Position numbers and translations under genes: made by a program. From NCBI GenBank assembly GCA_030526045.1, contig JAUNDN010000012.1, positions 1 through 64,000 on the forward strand: DNA of 64,000 bases. The letters run 5' to 3'. This DNA comes from Bacillota bacterium (GTDB lineage Bacteria; Bacillota; Clostridia; Lachnospirales; Lachnospiraceae). Positions 18,127-26,671 of this stretch are shown one piece after another. A model generated the notes under the pieces. That model saw nothing but the letters and a program-made list of their open reading frames with translations, searched no databases and was not told where the DNA came from. Each line of letters opens with the position of its first letter. The first letter of the stretch is position 1.

Positions 18127-18723
18127 TTATGAAAATTTTCTGATCTTTAAATAAATCCCTCTCTCATCTGCAATCCTCTGGCATTCCTTAATTTCCTCTT
18201 CCGGAAGGACATCCACGATGGAAAGCTGTACATGCTCAAAAGCTCCCTTTGCCAGTTCCGCGAATTCAAGAAGTGCCGGAAATGCATTTTCAAACTGGGG
18301 TCTTGTCACTTCCTGATATTTCTCTGCAGTAGGTGCATTTAAGCTGATAGATACACTGTCTATCACCTTAGCAAGCTCGGGAATAATATTCCGTTTATGG
18401 TACAAATTTGCCAGTCCGTTTGTATTCAGTCTGATTTTAATATTCTGCTTTTCCTTTGCATAGGCAGCACTGGCAAGCAAATTGTCAAGTGCACAGGTCG
18501 GCTCACCATAGCCACAGTATACCAATTCATCATAACCCTTGAAATCAAAAGCGTCCATAGCCAGTTTGATTTCTTCCAGAGTAGGTTCACTCTTATGCCA
18601 CAGGTTATCTGCCTCCCCTACACTGTCCTTATGTGAACGGATACAGAACCGGCAACTGCAGTCACAACGATTCGTAATATTTGCATAAATCTGATTTTTG
18701 TATGTGTATAAAATATCTGCCAT
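18127..18723 (-). CDS. Radical SAM protein, TatD-linked type
   Basis: 198 residues, a short radical SAM protein. The cluster motif is CDCSCRFC, i.e. C-x3-C-x2-C (about residues 20-27), followed by YCGYGEPT for SAM binding and RLNTNGLANL. It resembles the small family often fused or linked to TatD (TIGR04038-type). Here it is not next to tatD but 15 bases downstream of the B6-type ECF S component. The reaction is unknown. AAAGG precedes the ATG. Confidence 0.85.
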   Translation of the reverse strand: MADILYTYKNQIYANITNRCDCSCRFCIRSHKDSVGEADNLWHKSEPTLEEIKLAMDAFDFKGYDELVYCGYGEPTCALDNLLASAAYAKEKQNIKIRLNTNGLANLYHKRNIIPELAKVIDSVSISLNAPTAEKYQEVTRPQFENAFPALLEFAELAKGAFEHVQLSIVDVLPEEEIKECQRIADERGIYLKIRKFS

Positions 18724-18738
18724 GATAGCGAAACCTTT

Positions 18739-19290
18739 CTATTCAAAAAATCTTGCCTTAATATGCACCCTATCCAGTGCAATGCCAAAAATAATAAAGA
18801 AAACAGCACTTCCACCGGACTGTATCAGGCTTCCTGCCATTGAGGTCAGAAAAACAGACCATGTCCCAAAAATAATATATTCTGCCAGGAAATAGCTGAT
18901 ACCTGAAATAAAGTAAGCCGCAACTGATGCAATGACATTTCTGGTTGTCACAATCTTTTTCGATCTGTTTGTAAAGGGAATCGTAATCAGCATCTTGATA
19001 ATGATCGTTGCCGGCGCCCACATGGGTGCTGTCAGCAGATCTGCAAGTCCTCCTCCGATTGCTGCCGCCGCAAGGGCATAGGGTCTCGGAAGCAGCACTG
19101 CTGCCAGATAAATCAGAGAATCACCAAAATGAATATACCCTCCGTTTGTTCCAACAGGAATATGGCAGATATACGCTGTCATAAGTGTAATCAACGCTGC
19201 CATGATGCCTGCTGTTGCAAGGTATCTGATCTTCTCGATTTCCTTTCCCTGTACTTTACTATCATAGCTTATTTCTGTCTGTGTACTCAT
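18739..19290 (-). CDS. ECF transporter S component, predicted vitamin B6 type (PdxU/TIGR04002-like)
   Basis: 183 residues, about six membrane helices. The segment GGYIHFGDSLIYLAAVLL followed by AAIGGGLADLL is the hallmark of this S-component family, which binds a small substrate and docks to a shared ECF energy module encoded elsewhere. The start is ATG 19290 because AAGGAGGTG lies six to seven bases upstream; the frame is open further but without a ribosome site. The gene lies 13 bases after a pyridoxamine kinase-like gene, which is the known context for predicted pyridoxine transporters. The substrate is inferred from that context. Confidence 0.85.
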   Translation of the reverse strand: MSTQTEISYDSKVQGKEIEKIRYLATAGIMAALITLMTAYICHIPVGTNGGYIHFGDSLIYLAAVLLPRPYALAAAAIGGGLADLLTAPMWAPATIIIKMLITIPFTNRSKKIVTTRNVIASVAAYFISGISYFLAEYIIFGTWSVFLTSMAGSLIQSGGSAVFFIIFGIALDRVHIKARFFE

Positions 19291-19303
19291 TGTAAGCACC
19301 TCC

Positions 19304-20152
19304 TTATAATAATCGGGATAAATATTTTTCAAAATACACACCATGATTGGTTGGGATATCTTCCTTTGAAGCCTCTTCAATTGCTTCCTGCAGGAAACCG
19401 ACTGCCTTCTCCATGGCTTTACCTGCAGACAGCCCACTTACAAGAGAGCCACAAACCACCGATGCAAACAGATCTCCTGTCCCGGAAAAACCTTTTCCCG
19501 TATAGGGTGTCTCCACATAACAGCTTTCCTCCTTCGTAACAGCAAGATTCCCTACAAACTCTTTTCCTGACTTTTCCTGTAGAATCCCTGTCACAATCAC
19601 CGTCTGCGATACATGGGATTTCACCAGAAGCCTTTGGCAGATATCCTGTATTCTCTTCACATAATCCTTTTCCTGCTTATGTGAAACAACCGTTTCATAT
19701 TCCTCATCCGCAAGAAAGCACAGCTCCGTCAGATTTGGTGTAATGACATTAGCCTCTACCGTAAGTCTTTTCATTCCTTGAAGGAGCTCATTACTGAAAA
19801 TATGAAATCTTTTTCCATGATCTCCCATGACAGGATCTGCCAGGTATAGCGTATTTCTGTCCCTGAACTGCTTCAAAAAGTAAAGAACCTTCTCAATTTG
19901 CAGTGGACTGGCAAGATATCCGGAATATATGCCGTCAAAGGATACTCCCATTTTTTGCCATTGCTCTGTAAAATAATCCATCCGATCCGTAAAATCATCA
20001 CAATAATAATTTTGAAATCCTGTCTGCGCAGACAAAACGGCTGTCGGAAGCGGACAAGCCTGAATACCCATTACAGAAATAACAGGAATGGCCGCTGTCA
20101 GGGAACATTTCCCGAATCCTGACAAGTCATTAATCAAAGCAACTTTCTTCAT
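19304..20152 (-). CDS. pdxY: Pyridoxamine/pyridoxal kinase-like protein
   Basis: 282 residues of the ribokinase superfamily. MKKVALINDLSGFGKCSLTA is the typical start, ADPVMGDHGK holds the ATP-side residues, and TGKGFSGTGDLFASV contains the anion hole and catalytic Asp. The enzyme phosphorylates B6 vitamers with ATP; a related HMP kinase activity cannot be excluded. First gene of a six-gene minus-strand operon with gaps of 13, 15, 38, 26 and 13 bases. GGGAG lies nine bases before the ATG. Import (next gene) plus phosphorylation makes a B6 salvage module. Confidence 0.85.
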   Translation of the reverse strand: MKKVALINDLSGFGKCSLTAAIPVISVMGIQACPLPTAVLSAQTGFQNYYCDDFTDRMDYFTEQWQKMGVSFDGIYSGYLASPLQIEKVLYFLKQFRDRNTLYLADPVMGDHGKRFHIFSNELLQGMKRLTVEANVITPNLTELCFLADEEYETVVSHKQEKDYVKRIQDICQRLLVKSHVSQTVIVTGILQEKSGKEFVGNLAVTKEESCYVETPYTGKGFSGTGDLFASVVCGSLVSGLSAGKAMEKAVGFLQEAIEEASKEDIPTNHGVYFEKYLSRLL

Positions 20153-20290
20153 TCTGAATTTCTCCCAAACAACTTTTGTGTTACGTATAATCTATATCAT
20201 ATTTGGCCTTGTAGAAATATCCAGTTCTCAAATAAATGACTATGCCAGTTTAAACCAATATATTCAAACACTTTACAATCAGATGTTTCT

Positions 20291-20924
20291 TTAAATGACT
20301 TTATTTACCTGCCAGATACCAAACAGAATCAAAAATGCTCCAATGATTGTCATAGGCGTAATAGGTTCATGTAAAAACAAAATGCCCCCTGCCATAGAAC
20401 AGATGGTACACACTGCACCAAACACCGAAATAAGTCCGCTCAAATGCTGTATAAATCTTGACAATACTTCTGTTGATCACACGGAATACTGCCGAGCAGA
20501 TACATCCACCGATCAACAGTACAATTCCGACTGGCTGTATTTCTCCGGCGATTCCTTCCGCAACTGTAATCATAATGACCCCGGTTACTGCGACAACTGA
20601 AAAGACAGCCTGTCTCTTCGTTGGCAGCTCCTTAAGGAAAAGTGCGACAAATGCCGTTGAAACAATAGGTGAGACCGCTAATATCACCCCTGAACAAGTC
20701 ACATTAGTGTATACAATGCCATAGCTCTCACAATAAAAATAGATTAACTCAATAAACCCCAATGCTAACACTCTGAGCAAATGGGGTTTATGAAAATTCA
20801 ATTTTTCCTTGCCCATGAAAATAAGGGCACTCATAACAAGGATTGCCGAAGAAAATCTGACTGCCAACACGATGGAAGGTAAGGCTACATTGATTGCAAC
20901 CTGTGTCAGGGTATTACTGAAACC
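20291..20924 (-). pseudogene. Decayed EamA/DMT transporter gene
   Basis: The minus strand encodes most of the first EamA repeat and the start of the second (GFSNTLTQVAINVALPS to VFRVINRSIVK). The frame then breaks near 20440 and continues in another frame as FIQHLSGLISVFGAV, through FLHEPITP, to a stop at 20291. The 5' end is missing: the first sensible codon follows directly on the cupin stop, so the start codon and about 15-20 residues are gone. The middle of repeat two is too short by roughly 60-90 residues. I call it a pseudogene with 5' truncation, internal deletion and frameshift. Confidence 0.8.
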
Positions 20925-21353
20925 CTATAATCCTTCTCTTTCTGCTTCTGCTCTGGTATGATGTATTGTTCCTTTAGCATGATTTGGTGGTGCATAGACA
21001 GAAGATACGCGTAGGGAAACATTACCTGTGTTTATAATATTATGCCATGTTCCTGCAGGTATAAAAATAACATCTCCCCTGGAAACATTTTGACATAAGT
21101 TCAAATTTTCTTTGTATTTCCCCATTTTGACCATTGCTTTTCCCTGTTCAATCCGAATCATCTGATCTGTATCACGATGAGATTCTATCCCTATCTCCTC
21201 ATTGGGAGGTATACACATCGATGTCATCTGCAAATGGTATCCTGTCCAAGTAGCAGTGCGAAAATTTTGGTTTTGTAATGTCAATTGCTCCATATTTGCT
21301 ATATACGGATCAGGTCCATGGTCCGTTTCACACATGTGACTATTAAAATACAT
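20925..21353 (-). CDS. Cupin domain protein
   Basis: 142 residues with one cupin barrel: IGIESHRDTDQMIRIEQG for metal motif 1 and GDVIFIPAGTWHNIINTG for motif 2 (His and Glu positions largely kept). Such small cupins may bind a metal and act as isomerases or be structural; no substrate can be named. GGAG lies six bases before the ATG. Its stop codon adjoins the truncated transporter gene, so a deletion joined the two. Confidence 0.85.
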   Translation of the reverse strand: MYFNSHMCETDHGPDPYIANMEQLTLQNQNFRTATWTGYHLQMTSMCIPPNEEIGIESHRDTDQMIRIEQGKAMVKMGKYKENLNLCQNVSRGDVIFIPAGTWHNIINTGNVSLRVSSVYAPPNHAKGTIHHTRAEAEREGL

Positions 21354-21436
21354 AAGGTCTCCAGTTTATTTTTTACCATATATTACGTTCTGTAAGCACT
21401 TTTGTTACTTAGTTTAGTCTACCTTTACAGGATACA

Positions 21437-22615
21437 TTATTTCTTCAATCTCCAAAAGCCACCATCATGCGGAATCACAACGCCATGCTGCAATTTGTCT
21501 TCAAAGTATTTTTCAAGTTTTGCTTTGTTTTCCTCTACGATTCTCTTCTCATTCGGTATACACATAGCCAGGTCTCTACATATTTCATCAACATTATTAT
21601 ATGTAAAAGGACTAGGTAGAACTATCTCCTCTATCGAGTTGAAGTATTTTTCGAGAATTGCCATACAGGCTTCATTTTTCTTATGCCTTATTTGCAATTC
21701 ATCCTTCAGAGCTTTTGTATCAATCCCTATATCCTCAAAAACATCCAACCAGAAATCATAATGTGCTTTCGGAATATTGCCAAATCCGTTCATCGAGAAA
21801 ACACCACCCTGATCGAGTACCTTTGATACATTCCCAATGAATCTGTCCGCATCCTTAAGGGAATCCATAACATAATGAGCCAATATCATTGAATACTTAT
21901 CCTTACTTATATGGCTCCATGTAGCATCCTCTTCGATATCTTCAAAGAATAGATCTATCTTCGTTCCTGGTGAAAGCTCCTTTTCATTTTCACCAATATA
22001 TTTTTCGAAATCATCCGCCCAGCTTCCACGAAGATCGTAAGCATCTATATGCACATTCTTAGGAATTTGAGTCCAGTTGTTTCTCCAAACCTTGGAATAT
22101 CCACATCCAAGATCCAGAATTCTTTCGTTTTCATTAATATCCAAGGAATTATATACCTTAACATACCAGTCAGGTTCTCCTTTGGTATGATCCAGCGCAA
22201 AGAAATGTCCTGCATCCTTTCTCTGATCAAGCTGCATTTTTTTTAGTATCTCCGCTACATCATCCCAATCAGGATTTCCATTGCTCCTTGCCATTACAGC
22301 CTTAATTCTGGTAACTGCCTTTTCAAGTTCATATTGCTTAGCCTCCATAATATCAATCTGTTCCTGAAGAGTCGATAATATGCTGCTATTGTCACTGTTT
22401 TTGAGATTATCTCTGATTTCTTCTAAAGAAAATCCAACCTGTTTTAGTGCGATTATTTTTTCAAGGACCAGCAACGCTTCATCATCATAAAGTCTGTAAT
22501 TTCCTTCTGAATAGTCAGAGGGCTTAAGGAGACCTTTCTTATCATACAGTCTGACAGCTTTTTGTGAAATTCCGGCCTTCTTTGCAATCTCTCCTGATGT
22601 CATCTTTTTATTCAT
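21437..22615 (-). CDS. MerR family regulator fused to a SAM-dependent methyltransferase
   Basis: 392 residues. Residues 1-75 are a MerR winged helix (TSGEIAKKAGISQKAVRLYD, NYRLYDDEALLVL). A coiled-coil dimerisation helix spans ~75-120. The rest is a class I methyltransferase with motif I ILDLGCGYSKVW (~166) and a typical acidic strand-end (HIDAYDLRG). In MerR proteins the C-terminal domain senses the inducer; here a methyltransferase takes that place, so it may sense or modify a small molecule. AAAGGAAAT precedes the ATG, and a palindrome lies in the promoter. Confidence 0.9.
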   Translation of the reverse strand: MNKKMTSGEIAKKAGISQKAVRLYDKKGLLKPSDYSEGNYRLYDDEALLVLEKIIALKQVGFSLEEIRDNLKNSDNSSILSTLQEQIDIMEAKQYELEKAVTRIKAVMARSNGNPDWDDVAEILKKMQLDQRKDAGHFFALDHTKGEPDWYVKVYNSLDINENERILDLGCGYSKVWRNNWTQIPKNVHIDAYDLRGSWADDFEKYIGENEKELSPGTKIDLFFEDIEEDATWSHISKDKYSMILAHYVMDSLKDADRFIGNVSKVLDQGGVFSMNGFGNIPKAHYDFWLDVFEDIGIDTKALKDELQIRHKKNEACMAILEKYFNSIEEIVLPSPFTYNNVDEICRDLAMCIPNEKRIVEENKAKLEKYFEDKLQHGVVIPHDGGFWRLKK

Positions 22616-22641
22616 AATTCCATTTCCTTTCTGTGAGCAAA

Positions 22642-22672
22642 ATAATAGTTTCTTGAACGTTCATAAGCTCAC
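22642..22672 (-). promoter_or_regulatory. Candidate MerR-type promoter with central palindrome
   Basis: Minus strand TATTAT (22642-22647) is preceded by a 19-base gap and a poor -35 (GTGAGC, 22667-22672). The perfect palindrome TGAACGTTCA (22654-22663) lies within the gap. A long spacer with a central dyad is the classic arrangement for MerR-regulated promoters. It is upstream of the MerR-methyltransferase gene. Confidence 0.5.
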
Positions 22673-22697
22673 CTTAAAGGATTCCCCAGGGGAAGAG

Positions 22698-23510
22698 TCA
22701 ATACTTTCTGATGTATTCAATTTGCTTATTAAGCATTTCTATGTCAACTTCACCTTTATGATTAAATGCTGTTGATTCTAAAGTCAGCGTATCATCATAA
22801 CCTTTAGACTTAATAAATGAAAAGAATTTTTCAAAATCAATATGGCCGCTTCCGATGGGAAGTGTCCTTAAATTTGCCCAGTCCATGATACCGCCACCAT
22901 AATCATTAACATGAAAGTGCTTCAGATGATTTTCTGTCCACAGCCAATCATATTCAGAAGAATATAATAGCTCCAATTGTCCATGAAAAGCCGCCATCTT
23001 TGTATCAAATATAAAATGGATATCCGGATATTCCATAGCAAGCTCGCACCAATGTTCCATTGGCGTTTTTACATTGCATACCACATTTTCCACCAGCAGA
23101 TCCATTTCATTATCATCTGCAATTTCACGTACTTTTTTATAACACTCTATGTTATTTTCAAAATGCTGATCAGATGTAATACCATCCCATAGATGAATTA
23201 TCATCTTCTCTGCACCCATATCATGTGCCATTTTGGCATTTATCTTAAATCTTTTGAAGGCATCATCATATTCCTGCCTGCCCCCTTTACTAATGCTTTC
23301 ACCGATGCTTTTCTGACAGTGATATGTTGGCGTAACAATATGATTCATACAAAAAAACTCAACTATATCATCAACCTTCTCATACCAATCACTATACATC
23401 ATAAATTCAAAACCGTCACAATGAATCTTATTGGTAAGATCCTTTAACAGCCTATAATCTCTCCCATTCGGACGACCAATTAAGGCTCCTGTAGAAACGA
23501 AAATCTGCAT
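22698..23510 (-). CDS. Sugar phosphate isomerase/epimerase family (AP endonuclease 2-type TIM barrel)
   Basis: 270 residues. Motifs of the xylose isomerase-like barrel are present: KMIIHLWDG, LLVENVV, HFIFDTKMAAF, HFHVNDYGGG, IGSGHIDFEKFF and a late Glu in LTLEST, giving the metal-binding Glu/Asp/His set. The start is ATG 23510, with AGAGGA seven to eight bases upstream; a GTG at 23528 has the ribosome site too close. Substrate unknown. It is 47 bases downstream of the glycosyltransferase gene on the same strand and may be co-transcribed with it. Confidence 0.85.
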   Translation of the reverse strand: MQIFVSTGALIGRPNGRDYRLLKDLTNKIHCDGFEFMMYSDWYEKVDDIVEFFCMNHIVTPTYHCQKSIGESISKGGRQEYDDAFKRFKINAKMAHDMGAEKMIIHLWDGITSDQHFENNIECYKKVREIADDNEMDLLVENVVCNVKTPMEHWCELAMEYPDIHFIFDTKMAAFHGQLELLYSSEYDWLWTENHLKHFHVNDYGGGIMDWANLRTLPIGSGHIDFEKFFSFIKSKGYDDTLTLESTAFNHKGEVDIEMLNKQIEYIRKY

Positions 23511-23557
23511 ACCAAATTCCTCTTTCACTATTCCTTCAAGAATAAAAATAAGTGCTT

Positions 23558-25051
23558 TTACTTATAAAAATGATACAGGTTGATTCCATACTTACCTAAC
23601 CACATATCCATATGTGATTCCATTTGATAGCCCATTTCTTCCATATCATCCAGCACTTCATCATCAAACTCATACCCTATAAATGCCCATATCTCACTTG
23701 GTTGTCTTTCCAGATTATTCGGATTTTCTGTAGTAACTTCATTTGGATAATAATATTGAAGTACCGACCATGCCAGATGCTTCACCCCATTTGAAACCAA
23801 AATGGCATCCTCATTCGGTGACCCTACGATATCAAGAACTCGCTTTGTCTGGAAATCCTGCGTCTTTGTTACCGACCTGAAATATTTAAAATCAAAAAGT
23901 CCGATTATAAAAGTCAACATGAGCATAATCCAGATCATTGTATACTTGAGACCGGCACTTATTTTATACTCTATCAGTCTTTTCATGCATAACATAAAAA
24001 TGAAAAGCACTAGAGGTATAAGAACATAAGTATATCTGCATGTAAGAATAGGATGGAAAGAATAGCTCACACCATATCCAAAGCCTAAAAGCACAAGTAT
24101 TACAGTAAAGAACAATAGAATTCCCTTAAGTTCGGTTGACCAGTTTTTCATTCCAGGTTTATGTAAAGCCAGGTAAACAGAAACCTTCTCATCGCCCTTT
24201 CTAACCGTGAGCAACCCGGATTCCTTGACCAGAATGATAACTGACATAATGATAATAAATGAAAGAATAATTGGACGTAATCTCACTCCACCGGTTATAA
24301 AGTCAAGAATTCTATCTAATGAATCAGGTTCTACCATCCATGAATTCCCAAGTTCCGCTTGTGTCTGAAAATACAGAACAAACAGCCACGGAATATATAC
24401 GACCACATAAATCATCGTCGATAAGAACCAACCTAAAAATGCTTTTTTATTCTTAGTTGAAACAAAATTAAAGAGGCCTGCAAAAAAGATAATAAGGCCA
24501 CACACAGCAAGCCCATAATAATGTGTATAAGCAGCCAAGATTCCAAATAACGTCATAAACACAAAGTGCGAAATTTTGGTTCCGTCTTTCATTATCCGAA
24601 ATGCACAAAAAGTGCAAAGAAATACAAACAGAAATACCAGAGAATACATTCTGATTTCTAGATTATACTCACAGCAGCTGGCAGATAATCCGCTAACAAG
24701 GATAAAAAAAGATGCAGGAATGGACCCCAAATGCTTCTTGATCAAAGTGCATGCCAGTAAAATACCTACCACAAACGGAATAAGAGATGCAATATGGTAT
24801 ACGCTCGTCTTATATCCAAATAGATCTGCAAATATTCTCAGATAATAATAATATAGCGGCGGGTGCGAATCCCAGTAGTAAACTCTTTGAAAAATTCCAT
24901 AAAAATCACAGTTAATAATTGCCATTTGAGAGTATGCTTCATCGCCCCATACAACATTATCAAATGCAATAGAAATATTTAAGACACTGACTCCTAATGC
25001 CAATAAATAAATTCCAATCTTATCAATAAATCTATTAACTTTCTTTATCAT
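23558..25051 (-). CDS. GT39/ArnT-like membrane glycosyltransferase (GT-C fold)
   Basis: 497 residues with about eleven to twelve membrane helices. The first extracellular loop holds WGDEAYS, with the Asp-Glu pair typical of GT-C enzymes, followed by WDSHPPLYYYY, as in protein mannosyltransferase and ArnT-like families that use polyprenyl-phosphate sugars. It probably glycosylates an envelope polymer or protein on the outer face. AAGGAACG lies about eight bases before the ATG. Divergent from the lipase gene. Confidence 0.85.
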   Translation of the reverse strand: MIKKVNRFIDKIGIYLLALGVSVLNISIAFDNVVWGDEAYSQMAIINCDFYGIFQRVYYWDSHPPLYYYYLRIFADLFGYKTSVYHIASLIPFVVGILLACTLIKKHLGSIPASFFILVSGLSASCCEYNLEIRMYSLVFLFVFLCTFCAFRIMKDGTKISHFVFMTLFGILAAYTHYYGLAVCGLIIFFAGLFNFVSTKNKKAFLGWFLSTMIYVVVYIPWLFVLYFQTQAELGNSWMVEPDSLDRILDFITGGVRLRPIILSFIIIMSVIILVKESGLLTVRKGDEKVSVYLALHKPGMKNWSTELKGILLFFTVILVLLGFGYGVSYSFHPILTCRYTYVLIPLVLFIFMLCMKRLIEYKISAGLKYTMIWIMLMLTFIIGLFDFKYFRSVTKTQDFQTKRVLDIVGSPNEDAILVSNGVKHLAWSVLQYYYPNEVTTENPNNLERQPSEIWAFIGYEFDDEVLDDMEEMGYQMESHMDMWLGKYGINLYHFYK

Positions 25052-25165
25052 AACTTTACGTTCCTTACTAAAATCTTTTGTGTTCCGATATTACTGAACT
25101 TATTGAATATTTTATCAAATTTATTCAGAAAATTGTAGATGATTTCTCCGGATATTTTAATCTCC

Positions 25166-25194
25166 TTTTTATTTCCTAAAAAAAGACTTATAAT
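25166..25194 (+). promoter_or_regulatory. Candidate promoter of the lipase gene
   Basis: TTTTTA (25166-25171), 17 bases, perfect TATAAT (25189-25194), then AAGGAG (25210-25215) and an ATG at 25223. The layout marks 25223 as the original gene start. Confidence 0.6.
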
Positions 25195-25222
25195 GAAATA
25201 AATACTTTTAAGGAGATTCCGA

Positions 25223-25374
25223 ATGTTCTCATACATAATTATTTCCATTATTATGATTGTTATCTGTATTCTGGACGCCTGCAGAATAATGGTAATGGCT
25301 CCACTTATCTGACTGTAGCAATATTTGCTATTGCGACACTTGTATTTCAGCTTTATACAACGCTACGTCTCCAC
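25223..25374 (+). pseudogene. Detached 5' end of the lipase gene (frameshift near 25270)
   Basis: The ATG at 25223 has AAGGAG seven bases upstream. It encodes MFSYIIISIIMIVICIL, a membrane helix, then runs into a stop at 25310-25312. Moving to the lipase frame near 25270 gives YSGRLQNNGNGSTYLTV and a second helix that joins the lipase reading frame without a stop. The frame change equals one lost base. Either a real inactivating mutation or a sequencing error. Confidence 0.65.
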
Positions 25375-26628
25375 TTGCAGTCTGTCAGGAAAGACAAAAC
25401 CAAAAATCCCAGAGTTAATATCATTTATTCCGGACGGAATCTGATCCATTGCGGACTATGGGGACTTTATTTATTGATGGTCTGGTATATCGTCAGCTAC
25501 TTTATTTTACCTGTCAATCCTTATCAAGAACTCATAGGATATACCTTTTCTTTTCTTCCGTCCATTCATAATACGGCAAAAGCAATAGCTGCTTTGTCGT
25601 TTGAAGCAATTTACGCCGTGCTGTTTGTCTGGTTATTTTTAATAAATGGCTGTCTCCGCATTTTTATTTGCTCACGCAATTTAGTAGTTGGAAAACGCAT
25701 ATTTATCCTGTTATTTATGTGGGTCCCGATTGTGCAATTGTATCTGGCTCATATCATGTGCAATGCTGCAAAGGATGAATACCTGGTTACACTTAACCGA
25801 AGTAAGCAGGAAGCCTTTACAAAAACAGATGAATTATGCCGAACAAAATATCCGATTATCATGGTTCATGGCATCGGTTTCAGGGACTTACGATACTTTA
25901 ATTATTGGGGACGAATTCCTCAAATTCTGCAGCAGCACGGAGCAAAGATATATTACGGTCATCAGAATGCATGGGGAACCATCGAAGATAATGCTGCTAC
26001 CATCTGTAGGATCATTGACAAGGCTCTCTCTGAAAATAATTGTGACAAGGTCAATATCATTGCTCACTCAAAAGGCGGTCTGGATTGTCGCTATTTGATT
26101 TCCTCTCTGGGATATGCGGATAAGGTTGCCAGCCTCACCACTATTAACACTCCTCATCGCGGTTCGGAAATTATTACATTACTTAATAAATTACCTGATT
26201 ATGTATATCGATATATTGCTAAGCAATTAAACAAGCCTTTCCTATTGGCAGGCGATACAAAGCCTGACTGCTATGCGGCAAGCAAACAACTGGATCCTCT
26301 TTTTTGTGAGGAATTCAATCTTAATAATCCTAATGCCAAAGGAGTATATTATCAGAGCTATACTTCAATTATGAAGAGCCTCTTCAGTGATTCTTTGTTG
26401 TGGTTTCCTTATTTATTAATGTGCACACAAAAAGGCCGCCAAAATGACGGTTTGGTAGATGTCTCAAGCGCTGAGTGGGGAGAATTCAAAGGCGTCCTCA
26501 AGAGCACTACCAACCGCGGTATCTCCCACGGGGATATGATTGACCTAAAGCGGGAGGATATCAAAGGCTTTGATGTATTAAAGAAATTTTATGATATTGT
26601 ATGTGAACTAAAAAATAGAGGGTATTAA
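25375..26628 (+). CDS. Membrane-anchored alpha/beta-hydrolase, triacylglycerol lipase-like
   Basis: 417 residues in the longest uninterrupted frame. Three N-terminal membrane helices (~25-130) are followed by a lipase domain: oxyanion strand YPIIMVHGIG, nucleophile elbow AHSKGG (Ser232), Asp in NDGLVDVSS and His in GISHGD. The TTG at 25375 has no ribosome site, and coding sense continues upstream to 25223 in a shifted frame, so the native protein was probably ~470 residues. If the frameshift is real, expression from here is doubtful. Lipase role is by family. Confidence 0.8.
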   Translation: MQSVRKDKTKNPRVNIIYSGRNLIHCGLWGLYLLMVWYIVSYFILPVNPYQELIGYTFSFLPSIHNTAKAIAALSFEAIYAVLFVWLFLINGCLRIFICSRNLVVGKRIFILLFMWVPIVQLYLAHIMCNAAKDEYLVTLNRSKQEAFTKTDELCRTKYPIIMVHGIGFRDLRYFNYWGRIPQILQQHGAKIYYGHQNAWGTIEDNAATICRIIDKALSENNCDKVNIIAHSKGGLDCRYLISSLGYADKVASLTTINTPHRGSEIITLLNKLPDYVYRYIAKQLNKPFLLAGDTKPDCYAASKQLDPLFCEEFNLNNPNAKGVYYQSYTSIMKSLFSDSLLWFPYLLMCTQKGRQNDGLVDVSSAEWGEFKGVLKSTTNRGISHGDMIDLKREDIKGFDVLKKFYDIVCELKNRGY

Positions 26629-26638
26629 TATCCGTTTT

Positions 26639-26665
26639 AAAAGAAACTCAACTATATCTTCTTTT
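26639..26665. terminator. Weak bidirectional hairpin between convergent lipase and Nudix genes
   Basis: AAAAGAA (26639-26645) and TTCTTTT (26659-26665) can pair around a 13-base loop. The stem is AT-only apart from one GC pair, so termination is doubtful; nothing better is present in the 43-base gap. Confidence 0.3.
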
Positions 26666-26671
26666 CAATGT

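Noticed and set aside
25048-25248. A 66-codon frame between the glycosyltransferase and lipase genes on minus
   Set aside because: It runs antisense to the lipase leader and promoter, has no ribosome site, and the glycosyltransferase already has its own start and site.
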